Origin: Flavobacterium lipolyticum
GTDB lineage: Bacteria; Bacteroidota; Bacteroidia; Flavobacteriales; Flavobacteriaceae
DNA length: 64,000 bases
NCBI RefSeq assembly: GCF_020905335.1
Contig: NZ_JAJJMN010000001.1
Coordinates: 3,658,001-3,722,000 of the forward strand
Reading direction: 5' to 3'
Under the pieces are notes generated by a model. The model made no database searches and had not been told where the DNA came from. It saw only the letters and a list, made by a program, of their open reading frames with translations. Shown in pieces: positions 35,708 to 45,365 of this stretch; position 1 is the first letter of the stretch; the number at the start of each line of letters is the position of its first letter. The translations under genes and the position numbers were made by a program.

Positions 35708-38700
35708 TTATAACGTTAAGTTGAGACCTAGTGTAATTTTACGTGTTTGCGGGTACATGTCTCTGGCGACACCAGAAATTACATACTCTTCAGTTGAGGC
35801 ATCCCAATTTGGTGACAACTCAGGTGATACACCAGAAAAATGGGAGATGGTAAATAAGTTTTCTCCGGTTATAAATAATCTTAAGTTGGTAATGTGTAAG
35901 TGTTGTAACGGTATGTTATACCCCAAAGAAAGACTTCTCATTTTTAAATAAGTTCCGGTTTCTAAGAAACGGGAAGATGATTTTTGAGAGTTACTAGGAT
36001 TGTTATAAATGGCTTGTGGATGTGTCGCGATATCACCCGGTTTTTCCCAACGACTCCACCCGTTATTTAGATTCATTTGGTTTCTGTCAGAATATGCACC
36101 ATCCGAGTCAAATTCTGATCTCGCATAGTTATAGATTTCACCTCCAACAGAATAGCTAAAAACTGCTGCAAAATCAAAGTTTTTATAGTTTAAACTGGTA
36201 GAGAACCCTCCGAAGAAGTCAGGAGTATAAGAGCCAACTACTTTTTGATATTTAGACGCCTCACCATAACTATAAGTTTTTACACGTTCTCCCGAAGCAT
36301 TGGTAGTAAACCATTGCGGTTTCCCATTATCAGGATCAACACCAGCCCATTCGGTTAAGAACCAGCTGTCTACATCGTATCCCGGTTTTAGTAATTTTTT
36401 AGCAGCACCTTCTACACCGCTTCGATCGGAAACAATTATTTCCTGTTTGTCACCATAAAGACCAGTTACTTTATTTTTGTTAAACCCAATATTGGCGTCA
36501 AAGGACCAAACCAAATCTTTAGTTTTGATGATGTCTACATTAACAGAAGCCTCAAATCCTCTGTTGTTTACAGCTCCAACGTTTCTCCAAATACGAGTTA
36601 CTCCGATAACACCCGGAAGTGGAACCTGGTACAATAAATCAGAAGTATCTTTATCGTAATAATCTAAAGTAATATTTACTCTGTTGAAGAGGCTTATATC
36701 CAGACCGACACCGGTAGTAAATGTTTTTTCCCAGCTTAGATCGGGATTTGCTAATTGTGAAATTAAGGCACCTGGGTTTTCATCATAGCTATAATCAAAA
36801 GTATATAATGGCAAGTGGCCGTATAAACTGTTTGGGCGATTTCCTACCGAACCATAGCTAGCTCTTAATTTTAAGTTGTTTACCCAATCTGCTTTAAAGA
36901 AAGCTTCTTTATGGATATTCCATCCACCACTAATAGAGAAGAAATTACCGTATTGAGCATTTTTACCAAAATTCGATGCTCCATCACGTCTAAAAGAAAA
37001 TTGTGCCAAATATCTATTATCATAAGAATAGTTGATATTTGATAGTAAAGATTGCACGGCCCATTGTCTCTTGTTTCCGTTTACAGCTTCAGGTTTGGCA
37101 GCCGGGTCTGTTACACTAATTCCGGGAGGAATACCTGTTGCAATTGCCTGTGTTTTTTTGAAATTATATTCGTTCCATTCATAACCGGCTACCGCATTCA
37201 CATTATGTACACCAAACGATTTGTTAAACCTTAACAGTTGATTGGTGTATAGCTTGTTATAAGTTTCAAATTGATCTTCAATTCTACCTTTTACAGCTAA
37301 GGCTGAAGACGATCTAGGATCCGAATAAGATGTTGAATTGTAATTGTCAAATATGTAATTGTTTACAGAGGAATACGTCAGCCAGCTTGTTAATTTTGCA
37401 TCGAAATCCATATTGGCACGAACAGTATATTTTTCTGATTCAGAATAATTCCATTGTAAATCATACAAATAGTTAGATCCGGTCGTATTTACCCAAGTTG
37501 GGTTTGGTGCATTTCCTACTAATGATCCATCCGGTAAATAAGGACTGTCCCAAGGCAGGTTACGATACATTGCTCCAACATCATGTTGCTGGTTGTATAC
37601 TTTTTCTCGCGTTAGATTGATCTGTGGTTTTATGGTAAGCCATGAAATTGGTTTGTATTCAAATTTCATCAAACCGTTATACCTTTTATAATCGTAGCCC
37701 TTTATAGCTCCGGTTTCATCATAAACTCCTAAGGAAACATAACTTTTAAAGTTTTCTCCACCACCACTAATCGATAAGTTGTAATCCTGAGCAATCCCTG
37801 TTTTAGTACCATTTTTCCACCAGTCGTAGTTTTTGTTTCTTAATTCAGGAGTCCACCACCAAACATTTTGAAAATCTTGTTTGTTGGCGAAAGAATTGTA
37901 ATAATCATACAGCTCAGATCCGTTCATCATTTTGAGATTTCCATTGTTTATGGTAGACAGTGCTGTTCTTGAAGAGAAATTAATGATTGATTTCCCGGCT
38001 TTCCCGCTTTTTGTAGTAACTACAATTACCCCATTGGCTCCTTGTGAACCGTAGACGGCCGTAGAAGCAGCATCTTTAAGAACCGTTAAATTTTCGATAT
38101 CAGAAGGATTCATAGGAGGAGAACTGTTTCCAACGATCACACCGTCTACTACCCAAAGCGGGTCAGTGCTTCCGTTTACGGTAGTTTTACCTCTAATAAT
38201 CACTTTTGAGGCACCACCAGGCTCACCTCCACTGGTACTGACAAAAACTCCACTTGCTTTTCCAGCCAGTAAGTTTTCAACAGTTGGAGTAGTAACATCC
38301 AATAACTTTTTGTTGTCTAAAGTTTGTAACGATCCGGTTAAACTCTCTTTTTTTACTTTGCTGTACCCCACGATAACAACTTCATCCATCTGCTGTCCGG
38401 CTTCTTTCATTGTCACTTTAATAGTGCCGTTTCCAACAGGAATTTCCTGATCCTGCATTCCTAAAAAGGTGAATACTAAAATCGTATTAGCATTGGGTAC
38501 TTCAATGGCAAAGCTTCCATCGATATCGGTCTGAACCCCCGTTTTGGATCCTTTTATAATAACATTTACACCTGGAATCGGAATTCCTTTGTCGTCTACA
38601 ACTTTACCCTTCACTATTTTTTGGAAGGCCAGTAAACTGGTTTTGTTTAAAGAAATCTCTTTTGAGGGAGCAGCAGTTGTAATTTGAAAAGTTACGGACA

Positions 38701-38788
38701 ACAAGGTACACAATGTTGTTTTTAAACTTTTATCAAGTACTGTCTGCAACTTTAAAATCTTAGGATTTTTTGAAAGTGCTTCTTTCAT
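35708..38788 (-). CDS. susC1: SusC/RagA-type TonB-dependent glycan importer 1
   Basis: 1026 residues. After an unusually long N-terminal leader (about 40 residues before the processed part), a carboxypeptidase-like regulatory domain (about 57-140, GKVVDDKGIPIPGVNVIIKG) precedes the TonB-dependent plug (about 150-270, with NLLAGKASGVFVSTSGGEPG) and a beta-barrel to the end (ITLGLNLTL). It moves oligosaccharides across the outer membrane using TonB energy. Transcription probably starts near 38925, under the bipartite operator at 38976-39012, leaving a leader of about 137 nt that begins with an 8-bp hairpin (38909-38926). Confidence 0.95.
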   Translation of the reverse strand: MKEALSKNPKILKLQTVLDKSLKTTLCTLLSVTFQITTAAPSKEISLNKTSLLAFQKIVKGKVVDDKGIPIPGVNVIIKGSKTGVQTDIDGSFAIEVPNANTILVFTFLGMQDQEIPVGNGTIKVTMKEAGQQMDEVVIVGYSKVKKESLTGSLQTLDNKKLLDVTTPTVENLLAGKASGVFVSTSGGEPGGASKVIIRGKTTVNGSTDPLWVVDGVIVGNSSPPMNPSDIENLTVLKDAASTAVYGSQGANGVIVVTTKSGKAGKSIINFSSRTALSTINNGNLKMMNGSELYDYYNSFANKQDFQNVWWWTPELRNKNYDWWKNGTKTGIAQDYNLSISGGGENFKSYVSLGVYDETGAIKGYDYKRYNGLMKFEYKPISWLTIKPQINLTREKVYNQQHDVGAMYRNLPWDSPYLPDGSLVGNAPNPTWVNTTGSNYLYDLQWNYSESEKYTVRANMDFDAKLTSWLTYSSVNNYIFDNYNSTSYSDPRSSSALAVKGRIEDQFETYNKLYTNQLLRFNKSFGVHNVNAVAGYEWNEYNFKKTQAIATGIPPGISVTDPAAKPEAVNGNKRQWAVQSLLSNINYSYDNRYLAQFSFRRDGASNFGKNAQYGNFFSISGGWNIHKEAFFKADWVNNLKLRASYGSVGNRPNSLYGHLPLYTFDYSYDENPGALISQLANPDLSWEKTFTTGVGLDISLFNRVNITLDYYDKDTSDLLYQVPLPGVIGVTRIWRNVGAVNNRGFEASVNVDIIKTKDLVWSFDANIGFNKNKVTGLYGDKQEIIVSDRSGVEGAAKKLLKPGYDVDSWFLTEWAGVDPDNGKPQWFTTNASGERVKTYSYGEASKYQKVVGSYTPDFFGGFSTSLNYKNFDFAAVFSYSVGGEIYNYARSEFDSDGAYSDRNQMNLNNGWSRWEKPGDIATHPQAIYNNPSNSQKSSSRFLETGTYLKMRSLSLGYNIPLQHLHITNLRLFITGENLFTISHFSGVSPELSPNWDASTEEYVISGVARDMYPQTRKITLGLNLTL

Positions 38789-38928
38789 ACTTCTGTTTGG
38801 TTTTTGGTTAATGATTGTTTTTTGCGGTTATTTTTTGTTGTAATTATGATGTTGATTTTTTATTCTTTTTTAACCTAAAAAAGCTTTTTTAAGAAGGAAA
38901 AATCTGATAGGTAGTTTTAACTACCTGA

Positions 38929-38959
38929 CGAAACTATTGATTATATTTTTATTAACCAA
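38929..38959 (-). promoter_or_regulatory. susC1 promoter
   Basis: The minus strand has TTG (38959-38957), a 20-bp spacer and TAGTTTCG (38936-38929), one base off TAnnTTTG. The same TTG-20-TAnnTTCG arrangement occurs before susC2 and the kinase operon, with strongly conserved spacer sequence. Confidence 0.75.
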
Positions 38960-38975
38960 GAAAAAACACAAAAAA

Positions 38976-39012
38976 TGTGCTCGAACACACAAAATTTGTG
39001 TTCTCGAGCACA
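38976..39012. promoter_or_regulatory. 37-bp bipartite operator, copy A
   Basis: TGTGCTCGAACACA (38976-38989), 9-bp spacer, TGTTCTCGAGCACA (38999-39012). Each half is a near-palindrome centred on CG, the normal form of LacI-family sites. It ends 16 bp before the TTG of the susC1 promoter. The halves are identical in all three copies in the window. Confidence 0.85.
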
Positions 39013-39373
39013 TTTTTTTGCAGAATAGCCTAAATTTGACCCTAAAAATAGATGAGCTGCGTAGGGAGCAAAAAATAAAGACTGAACTAAAAAGTGAGAA
39101 TTTTATGGGTAATTGTAATTGTTCTTTGTAAAAAGAATTAATTCGTTTAAAAACAGGTCTTATTTATGTAAATAATGTTTTTTTGGATTACTTTGTTATG
39201 AAGTAAAAAAACTATAAAATCCCTATTTTTTTAGCTGATTTAGGGCAGCGAAACTGGGTTTTTCGGAACAGAGAATTTTGGAAGGTTTAAAAGAGCTTTT
39301 GATTGTAAAAAAAAGATGCAATGAAAGTCTTCTAATAATATTTTAATTTAAAGAGCATATTTTTTCTTCTGGA
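39013..39373. other. Intergenic region behind operator A, nothing recognised
   Basis: AT-rich DNA between operator A and the M1 peptidase terminator. I see no gene, RNA or repeat in it. Confidence 0.5.
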
Positions 39374-39408
39374 TAAAAAAAAGCCTCTCTAATCAAATTA
39401 GAGAGGCT
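39374..39408 (-). terminator. Terminator of the M1 peptidase unit
   Basis: AGCCTCTCTAAT (39382-39393) / ATTAGAGAGGCT (39397-39408) followed on the minus strand by eight T. The stem CCTCTCTAAT is the same as in the hairpin after susD1. It separates the upstream half of the PUL from the susC1 operon. Confidence 0.9.
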
Positions 39409-39493
39409 ATAGAAACAATATTTTTAAGTACTAATTATAAAACCTTGTTTCTTTGTTATTTTAAGTAAGGCCGACTATTCAGCTATTGGATGC

Positions 39494-41674
39494 TTACTTT
39501 TGATTGTTAAATTCTGTAAGCAAAGGCGTTATGTGATTTCTGGTATCTTCGTCTAAAGCTGCTTTTATTTTATCAGCCTCTTCCGGGGAATATTTCGACA
39601 ATCCTAAGATTCCTGCTGCGGCTACATTGTAAGATTGGTTTTTAGTACTTTCAATCATTAAATTTTTGTAAGCAGCATCACCCGTTCCGGCAAGTTTGAT
39701 AATGGCTGAAGCTCTCGCATAAGTTTTTTTATCATTTTGGGCAATGTTCAATAAGGTTTTAAGTGCAGCTTCTTTTATAGTATTGTCTGCCAAATCAATG
39801 GCACGGATACTGCGGGTTCTTAAATCGTCTCTCTGGTCTTGTAGGCCAGCTAAAAGAATCAGCTGTGCCTCATGACTTTTGTCTTTTGCCGCAAATTTTA
39901 TCGCTTCAACTCGGTTGTAGTAGGTAGGAACGTTTTTGTATTGATATAGATAATCGGATATTTTTTTATTGTCAATGACCTTACCCACTAAAATTTTGTC
40001 CGGATCAAGATCTATGAAATCGGGTTTTGAAGGCAGGTCAAAACTAAAATCCTGCTCTCTTTTGTCCATTAAAATATCTTTTCTGACTTTGGTTCCATTA
40101 ACATAAAAATCTACTTTTAACGGTAAGGTAAAGGTTTGTACGGAACTTTCCTGGACTTGTTTTACTGCCATTGTTGCTTTACCATCGGCATAACCGTATT
40201 CAATATTTAAAATAGGATTTCCGCCCTGAAAGTACCATTGGTTAAAATAAGGACTCCAGTCTTTTCCGGTTACTTCTTCCATTGCTAAACGCAATTGATG
40301 ACTTTCTCCTGTTTTGAAGGCATTGGTGGTAAGATACTTATTTAAAGATTTAAAGAAGGCTGCGTCACCCATTTGATTTTTTAAAGCATACAGGATGATA
40401 GAACCTTTGGAATAGCTAATGTTGTCAAACATATCTTCTTTGTTTCCATAATGAAAACGTGCCAATGGCGGACTAACTCCATCTTTGGAAGAACGCAGGC
40501 AGTTTTGTAGTTTTTCATAACGAGAACGGTCTTCGGCATCCTGTCCTTCATCATACCCGTGCCAAAGGACTTCACCAAAAGTAGCAAAAGATTCGTTCAT
40601 GGTTAAGTTCGACCAGGATTCGGCAGTTACATAATCTCCAAACCATTGGTGAAAAAGTTCGTGTGCAATAGTACTTTCCTGATTATCGTCTAATAATTCT
40701 CTTTCGGTTTTTTGTACGTGCTCACCATGTAAGGTTGCCGAAGTATTTTCCATGGCACCCGAAACATAGTCTCTTGCTACAATCTGAGCATATTTTCCCC
40801 ATGGATATTCTACCCCAAGCATTTTGCCGTAAAACTTCATCATATCCGGAGTTTTCCCAAAAATTTGTTTGGCGTAGGGCGCATATTTTGGTTCCAGATA
40901 ATAACTTACTTCTTGTCCGTTATAAGAATCTTTGTAAATTTTAAAATCACCTACAGCCATCATAAAGAGGTAGGGTGAATGCGGCAGTTCCATTTTCCAG
41001 GTATCGGTACGTGTACCATTTTTATTCACTTTTTGGGAGATTAGTTTTCCGTTTGAAAGTGAAGTGTATTTGGCATCAACCGTCATCGCAATTTCAGAAG
41101 TTGTTTTCTGATTGGGTTTATCAATGGTTGGGAACCATGCCGATGAGGCTTCTGTTTCACCCTGTGTCCAGATTTGAATCGGTTTGTCGTCTTTTCCGTC
41201 AGGGTTTATAAAATACAAACCTTTCGCATCCGTTATGGCAGCACTTCCTTTGACTTTTAGTTCGTCCGGTTTTGCGGTATAATCGATGAAAATGATGTAT
41301 TTTTCGGTGCTTTTATATTTTCTGTTTAAGGTGATCAAAAGCTGTTCATTGTCGTAGGTATACTTTAACGGAATTGTCTTTTTTCCATCAACCATAGCAA
41401 TAGTTTTGAAATCCATTCCTTTGGCATCCAGTCTAAGAGAATCGGTATCATAAAAATGAGGTTTTAAAGTCAGCCATCCTTTTCCGTATAAATAACGTTT
41501 TCCATAATCAAAAGATACGTCTAGTTTGGTGTGCACAAGGTCATTTACTTTTAGCGGGGTAACCTGATAAACAGATAATGGGTTTTTGGTCTGATCACTG
41601 TTTTGGGCCATCGTATTTTGCCCGGCAACAAGGAAAAGACTAAAAAGAGAATACTTTAAAAATTGTTTGTTCAT
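39494..41674 (-). CDS. M1-family aminopeptidase, secreted
   Basis: 726 residues with a signal peptide (cleavage near TMAQ). The M1 signature is complete: GAMEN at 306-310 for substrate binding, zinc motif HELFH at 338-342 and the third zinc ligand Glu361 in MNESFA. A C-terminal HEAT-like or armadillo region (about 585-725) follows the catalytic part. It should trim N-terminal residues from peptides in the periplasm or outside. In this glycan locus it suggests attack on glycopeptides or glycoproteins. Confidence 0.92.
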   Translation of the reverse strand: MNKQFLKYSLFSLFLVAGQNTMAQNSDQTKNPLSVYQVTPLKVNDLVHTKLDVSFDYGKRYLYGKGWLTLKPHFYDTDSLRLDAKGMDFKTIAMVDGKKTIPLKYTYDNEQLLITLNRKYKSTEKYIIFIDYTAKPDELKVKGSAAITDAKGLYFINPDGKDDKPIQIWTQGETEASSAWFPTIDKPNQKTTSEIAMTVDAKYTSLSNGKLISQKVNKNGTRTDTWKMELPHSPYLFMMAVGDFKIYKDSYNGQEVSYYLEPKYAPYAKQIFGKTPDMMKFYGKMLGVEYPWGKYAQIVARDYVSGAMENTSATLHGEHVQKTERELLDDNQESTIAHELFHQWFGDYVTAESWSNLTMNESFATFGEVLWHGYDEGQDAEDRSRYEKLQNCLRSSKDGVSPPLARFHYGNKEDMFDNISYSKGSIILYALKNQMGDAAFFKSLNKYLTTNAFKTGESHQLRLAMEEVTGKDWSPYFNQWYFQGGNPILNIEYGYADGKATMAVKQVQESSVQTFTLPLKVDFYVNGTKVRKDILMDKREQDFSFDLPSKPDFIDLDPDKILVGKVIDNKKISDYLYQYKNVPTYYNRVEAIKFAAKDKSHEAQLILLAGLQDQRDDLRTRSIRAIDLADNTIKEAALKTLLNIAQNDKKTYARASAIIKLAGTGDAAYKNLMIESTKNQSYNVAAAGILGLSKYSPEEADKIKAALDEDTRNHITPLLTEFNNQK

Positions 41675-41746
41675 TTTTTGGTTTTTAGAATGATTATTTT
41701 GATTGATTATTGTTTTAAACTATTATTCTCTGTTGGACGTAAATCA

Positions 41747-41899
41747 TTTTAACACATAGTAACATAGGCTCTGCACACATAAAAAAGACATTTCACTTCA
41801 TTTAAATACACATAATCTTCTATTTGAAAGAAATTTATTTCTTTTCTGTTCTCTTTTTGCACCTATCCCGATGCATCGGGACTATGTGTTGAATCTTTT
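41747..41899. repeat. MITE-like palindromic element, copy 4
   Basis: TTTTAACACATAG at the left end (41747-41759) and CTATGTGTTGAA at the right (41882-41893) form terminal inverted repeats. The inside holds AAGACATTTCACTTCATTT and an internal palindrome CCCGATGCATCGGG. Best-preserved ends of the family with copy 5. It lies between the M1 and DUF5107 genes. Confidence 0.75.
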
Positions 41900-42024
41900 T
41901 TATATCCGACGAGTTGCTATTATTAAAGCGGTTGAAATATAATTCTTAAGGTTTCAAAAAAGTATTTACTTGCCATAAAACTCGTATTTTTATTTCGAAA
42001 AATACAATTTTAACCGAAGTATTT

Positions 42025-45000
42025 TTATAGTTTTTCTATAATTCGAACTTCACCATCTTTCTCCTCTTCGGTTAAAATATTGGATTGTTTTTTACTATAC
42101 GTTTCAAAAGTCCATTGTACAATTTTGTTGTCAGGGTATAACCTGGCTTGTTTTTGCAACCATTCCTCTGCTTTTTGTGCCGAAGCATTTTTTTCGATTG
42201 CCCAGGCCGTAATGAGTTGGTTTGCCGGAAGAAAATTCATAACCGTATTGTCAACTTTGGGGTTAAAAGCAATAATGTTTTGTAAAGCATTTTTGGCTTT
42301 GTCGGTATCGCCCAAGCTCGTGTAACATTGATAATTGAGCCAATTTTCGAGCCTTTCGTCAATATCTTCGGCATAAGGTTTTCCTACTCCTAAATTTTTA
42401 GGCCATAGTTTAGCATCCGAAATCAATTGTAATGCTTTTTTGTATTGCTTGTTTTTCATTTCGGTCAAAGCCTGCATCAGTTTTGCTTCATGATACAATT
42501 GACGTCCTGCAGTAGCGCCTTCAAAGGGAAGGATTTCCAGTTGGGTCAGGAAAGCATCGGCGGCAGCGTATTTTTTGTTCAGGAGCAGTGTTTTGGCATA
42601 CAGCATTCCTATTAAATAATTTTGAGGATGTTTTTTATAGAAAGGTGCTGCGGTTGCCAGTGCTTTATCAAATTGTTTTTGGGCAATGTAGTATTCAGTT
42701 AAAAGTTTAGGATATCTCCAGCTTTGACCGTCTATTTTAATCGCTTGCTGCAGACTGGATAGAACCAATTGGGTCTCATTTTTAAATAACGAAGCTTTGG
42801 CCCCATAAAAAGCCGGATCAGCAGGCAGATTGGCACATTGCAAAAACAATTCTTTTGCTTTTGATACATTATCGCGATTCCATTCGATTAGAGCCAAATG
42901 ATATTTCAATTGCCACTGGCTGTTCGTTTTGATTAGTTTTTCCAGAATTTGTGCTGTTTCTTCACGGAAAGGGAAACTATTGTCGGGTTGGAGTTTGCTT
43001 AAATCAACAGTTTTGTTTTCTAAATAAGCTTTCCAATATACAATTTCAGCATTTGGAAGGGCAAGTGAAAGTACTTTTAAAGCTTCTTCTTTACGGCCTA
43101 ATTGTGTATACCATATTCCTAACTCCAGATACGTTTGCTGTGGCATTTCGTTTTGAATCAAAGCCGTAAAATGCTGTTTTGATGCCTCTGACGAATCCCA
43201 AAGATATTTCTCAAAACCAACAAAATGATTAAGAGGATCAACGTTATTTATGGTATTGAGAATTTCGACTGCTTTACTTTTATTATTTTGCAGACGAGAT
43301 AATACGGCAAGTAATTGCAGACTTTCTAAATTATCCTGATTGTTCCGTAAACTTTTTTCGGCATATTCAGCTGCTTTTGCAAGATTGTTTTCCCTAAAGT
43401 AAATTTTGCTTAAAGCAGTATAGGCAGAGCTTCGGAATTCAACGCTTGCTGCTGCGATATCAAAACCGTCCTTGGCATCGGTAGTATTGCCTAAATGCAG
43501 GTTGGCTAATCCGTAATAATAATTGGCAGCGGGATGATAGGTATCGATGGATAAAGCTTTAGCTGCCGAATTTACAGCTTCCTGGTATTGAAATTTACGA
43601 ATTTGTAAAATCGCTAAATCAGCCAAAGCAGGAGCGTAGTTGGGATCTTTTTGAAGACAGGCCGTTAGTTTTTCTTCCGCTTTTACGTAATCTTTAAAAC
43701 TAAGGTAATTTTTTCCCTGCAGGTACAATCCGTACACGGAGTTGTGGTCAAAATCTTTTGGAGTTTCTAACGGACGATTCAGATTTCCATCTTCCGGTGC
43801 CGAATTCCACACGAGTTTATTTTCGCCAATTGTTAGTTTTAGTTGGTTTGGATCAACAACAATCTGAATAGAATCTTTGAAGGATTGCAATGTATTTACC
43901 GAAATATCTTTGGAATAGATTTTTTTGCCATTGTCAAAGACTTCCAGTTTTTCGTTTAGTTTTTGAAGTGGAGAAAAATAGATTTTCAACCAGCCGTTTT
44001 CGTTTTTAACGTTTACGGCTCCATAGTTATTTGCTTTTACAAATCCTTTGGTTTGTTTTACCGGAAACCAGTATTCGGTCCATAAATCCGTTTGATAAGG
44101 GGTGAAAGAGCGCTGTTTAAAAGGAGTTAAACTGCTGTTTTCACTCGCCTGATTGAACAGTCTTCCACTTTGAACTTCTACATATTGACCGTCGGTATCG
44201 GTTAATAATTTTTCCCAGATCATTCCTTGCTGAGACAATCCCCAGATCCATATTTTCTTGCCGGGTTTGTCGTCGTGATTGCCATATCTTCCCATTCCGA
44301 AATCTTCATCATGGTAATATCCGCCAAAGAAATCGTCGTATTTGCCAAAAACATGATACGATTTGTAACCGCCAAAATCATTGTTTTTGTAGAAGGAAAG
44401 GTCTTTGCCATTTTCTTTATCAATGGGCCATGAATTGTGCTCACCATTGTGACCAATATAACTTTGTCCCGGGTAAATAAACTGTAGACTTTCAGCAGCT
44501 TTTATACCGGTATTCATCCAGGTATAGTAAGGCTGCTCGGTTTCGGTGGAATTGAACCAGAAGGAATTGGTAGTAAAATACGCTTTGTCTTTGGGTAAAT
44601 TAATGTCCAGTTTCCAGGACGTTCGTGTGAGCAGATCCAATACGCCAATTACACAGCTTACACTTCCGTCTCCACGAGTAAGGGTGATAAAATCCACAGG
44701 GGTAGCACAGTTAGGAGTGTGTCCGATGATGCCATAGTTGCCCTCGACACCACCGCTTGTCCAGGGGCCGCGCATGGCGATATCCCGGAACTTAATCACA
44801 TGATTGTTGTAAATAAAGTCCTTTCCTGTTGATTTCTCAATGGCCGACCACACTTTTCCACCAATTTCCGGAAGAATCATGAGTTTGATGTAATCATTTT
44901 CAAGTTCGATTACTTTCCATTCTTTTTGCACAGGTTTATCCGTAAAACCGTCAAAACGAAAATAAGGATAGACTTTTGTGTCTGGTTTCGGAATGGGATC

Positions 45001-45120
45001 AGGGTCTGAAAACGGATAAGTGGTGAATACTTTTTTGTATTCTTTTATGGTGGGTTTATTTTGTGCGTTGACAAACAGGCTTCCAAAAAGTAAAACGGAT
45101 AAAAAGGGTTTAATTTTCAT
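42025..45120 (-). CDS. DUF5107 and TPR-repeat secreted protein
   Basis: 1031 residues with a signal peptide (cleavage near VNAQ). The DUF5107 domain lies at about 35-340, with IKLMILPEIGGKVWSAIEK and GNYGIIGHTPNC; a beta-sandwich-like link follows, then many TPR helices (about 475-1000). DUF5107 looks like the aldose-epimerase or galactose-mutarotase type beta-sandwich found in glycan loci. It probably binds or handles sugars at the surface or in the periplasm with TPR-based partner contacts. Its catalytic activity is unknown. Confidence 0.82.
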   Translation of the reverse strand: MKIKPFLSVLLFGSLFVNAQNKPTIKEYKKVFTTYPFSDPDPIPKPDTKVYPYFRFDGFTDKPVQKEWKVIELENDYIKLMILPEIGGKVWSAIEKSTGKDFIYNNHVIKFRDIAMRGPWTSGGVEGNYGIIGHTPNCATPVDFITLTRGDGSVSCVIGVLDLLTRTSWKLDINLPKDKAYFTTNSFWFNSTETEQPYYTWMNTGIKAAESLQFIYPGQSYIGHNGEHNSWPIDKENGKDLSFYKNNDFGGYKSYHVFGKYDDFFGGYYHDEDFGMGRYGNHDDKPGKKIWIWGLSQQGMIWEKLLTDTDGQYVEVQSGRLFNQASENSSLTPFKQRSFTPYQTDLWTEYWFPVKQTKGFVKANNYGAVNVKNENGWLKIYFSPLQKLNEKLEVFDNGKKIYSKDISVNTLQSFKDSIQIVVDPNQLKLTIGENKLVWNSAPEDGNLNRPLETPKDFDHNSVYGLYLQGKNYLSFKDYVKAEEKLTACLQKDPNYAPALADLAILQIRKFQYQEAVNSAAKALSIDTYHPAANYYYGLANLHLGNTTDAKDGFDIAAASVEFRSSAYTALSKIYFRENNLAKAAEYAEKSLRNNQDNLESLQLLAVLSRLQNNKSKAVEILNTINNVDPLNHFVGFEKYLWDSSEASKQHFTALIQNEMPQQTYLELGIWYTQLGRKEEALKVLSLALPNAEIVYWKAYLENKTVDLSKLQPDNSFPFREETAQILEKLIKTNSQWQLKYHLALIEWNRDNVSKAKELFLQCANLPADPAFYGAKASLFKNETQLVLSSLQQAIKIDGQSWRYPKLLTEYYIAQKQFDKALATAAPFYKKHPQNYLIGMLYAKTLLLNKKYAAADAFLTQLEILPFEGATAGRQLYHEAKLMQALTEMKNKQYKKALQLISDAKLWPKNLGVGKPYAEDIDERLENWLNYQCYTSLGDTDKAKNALQNIIAFNPKVDNTVMNFLPANQLITAWAIEKNASAQKAEEWLQKQARLYPDNKIVQWTFETYSKKQSNILTEEEKDGEVRIIEKL

Positions 45121-45124
45121 GTGG

Positions 45125-45232
45125 AGAGCTATTTATGGTTTATGGTTTATAGTTTATGGTTTATAGTTTATGGTTTGTTGTTTATGGTTTGTTGTTTATG
45201 GTTTGTTGTTTTTGGTTTGTTGTTTGTGCAAT
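45125..45232. repeat. 7-bp TTTATGG / TTTATAG microsatellite
   Basis: Repeats of TTTATGG, TTTATAG and TTTGTTG lie directly upstream of the DUF5107 start codon. The region is tandem and imperfect, about 15 units. Confidence 0.8.
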
Positions 45233-45235
45233 GTT

Positions 45236-45333
45236 GTCATTCCGAGGAACGAGGAATCGCACAGGAAATTCCGTACAGAATGTCGCCAATCTTTGTCGAA
45301 TTACTACTGTGATTCCTCGTTCCTCGGAATGAC
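45236..45333. repeat. 98-bp near-perfect palindromic element
   Basis: The left arm 45236-45262 (GTCATTCCGAGGAACGAGG then AATCGCAC) and right arm 45309-45333 (reverse complement with two bases fewer) flank a 46-bp centre. The word ATTCCGAGGAACGAGGAAT is a known kind of dispersed bacterial repeat. Its GC content is higher than the surroundings. Confidence 0.85.
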
Positions 45334-45365
45334 AAACAAGGTGTGTAATCGTTATAAAATGAAAA

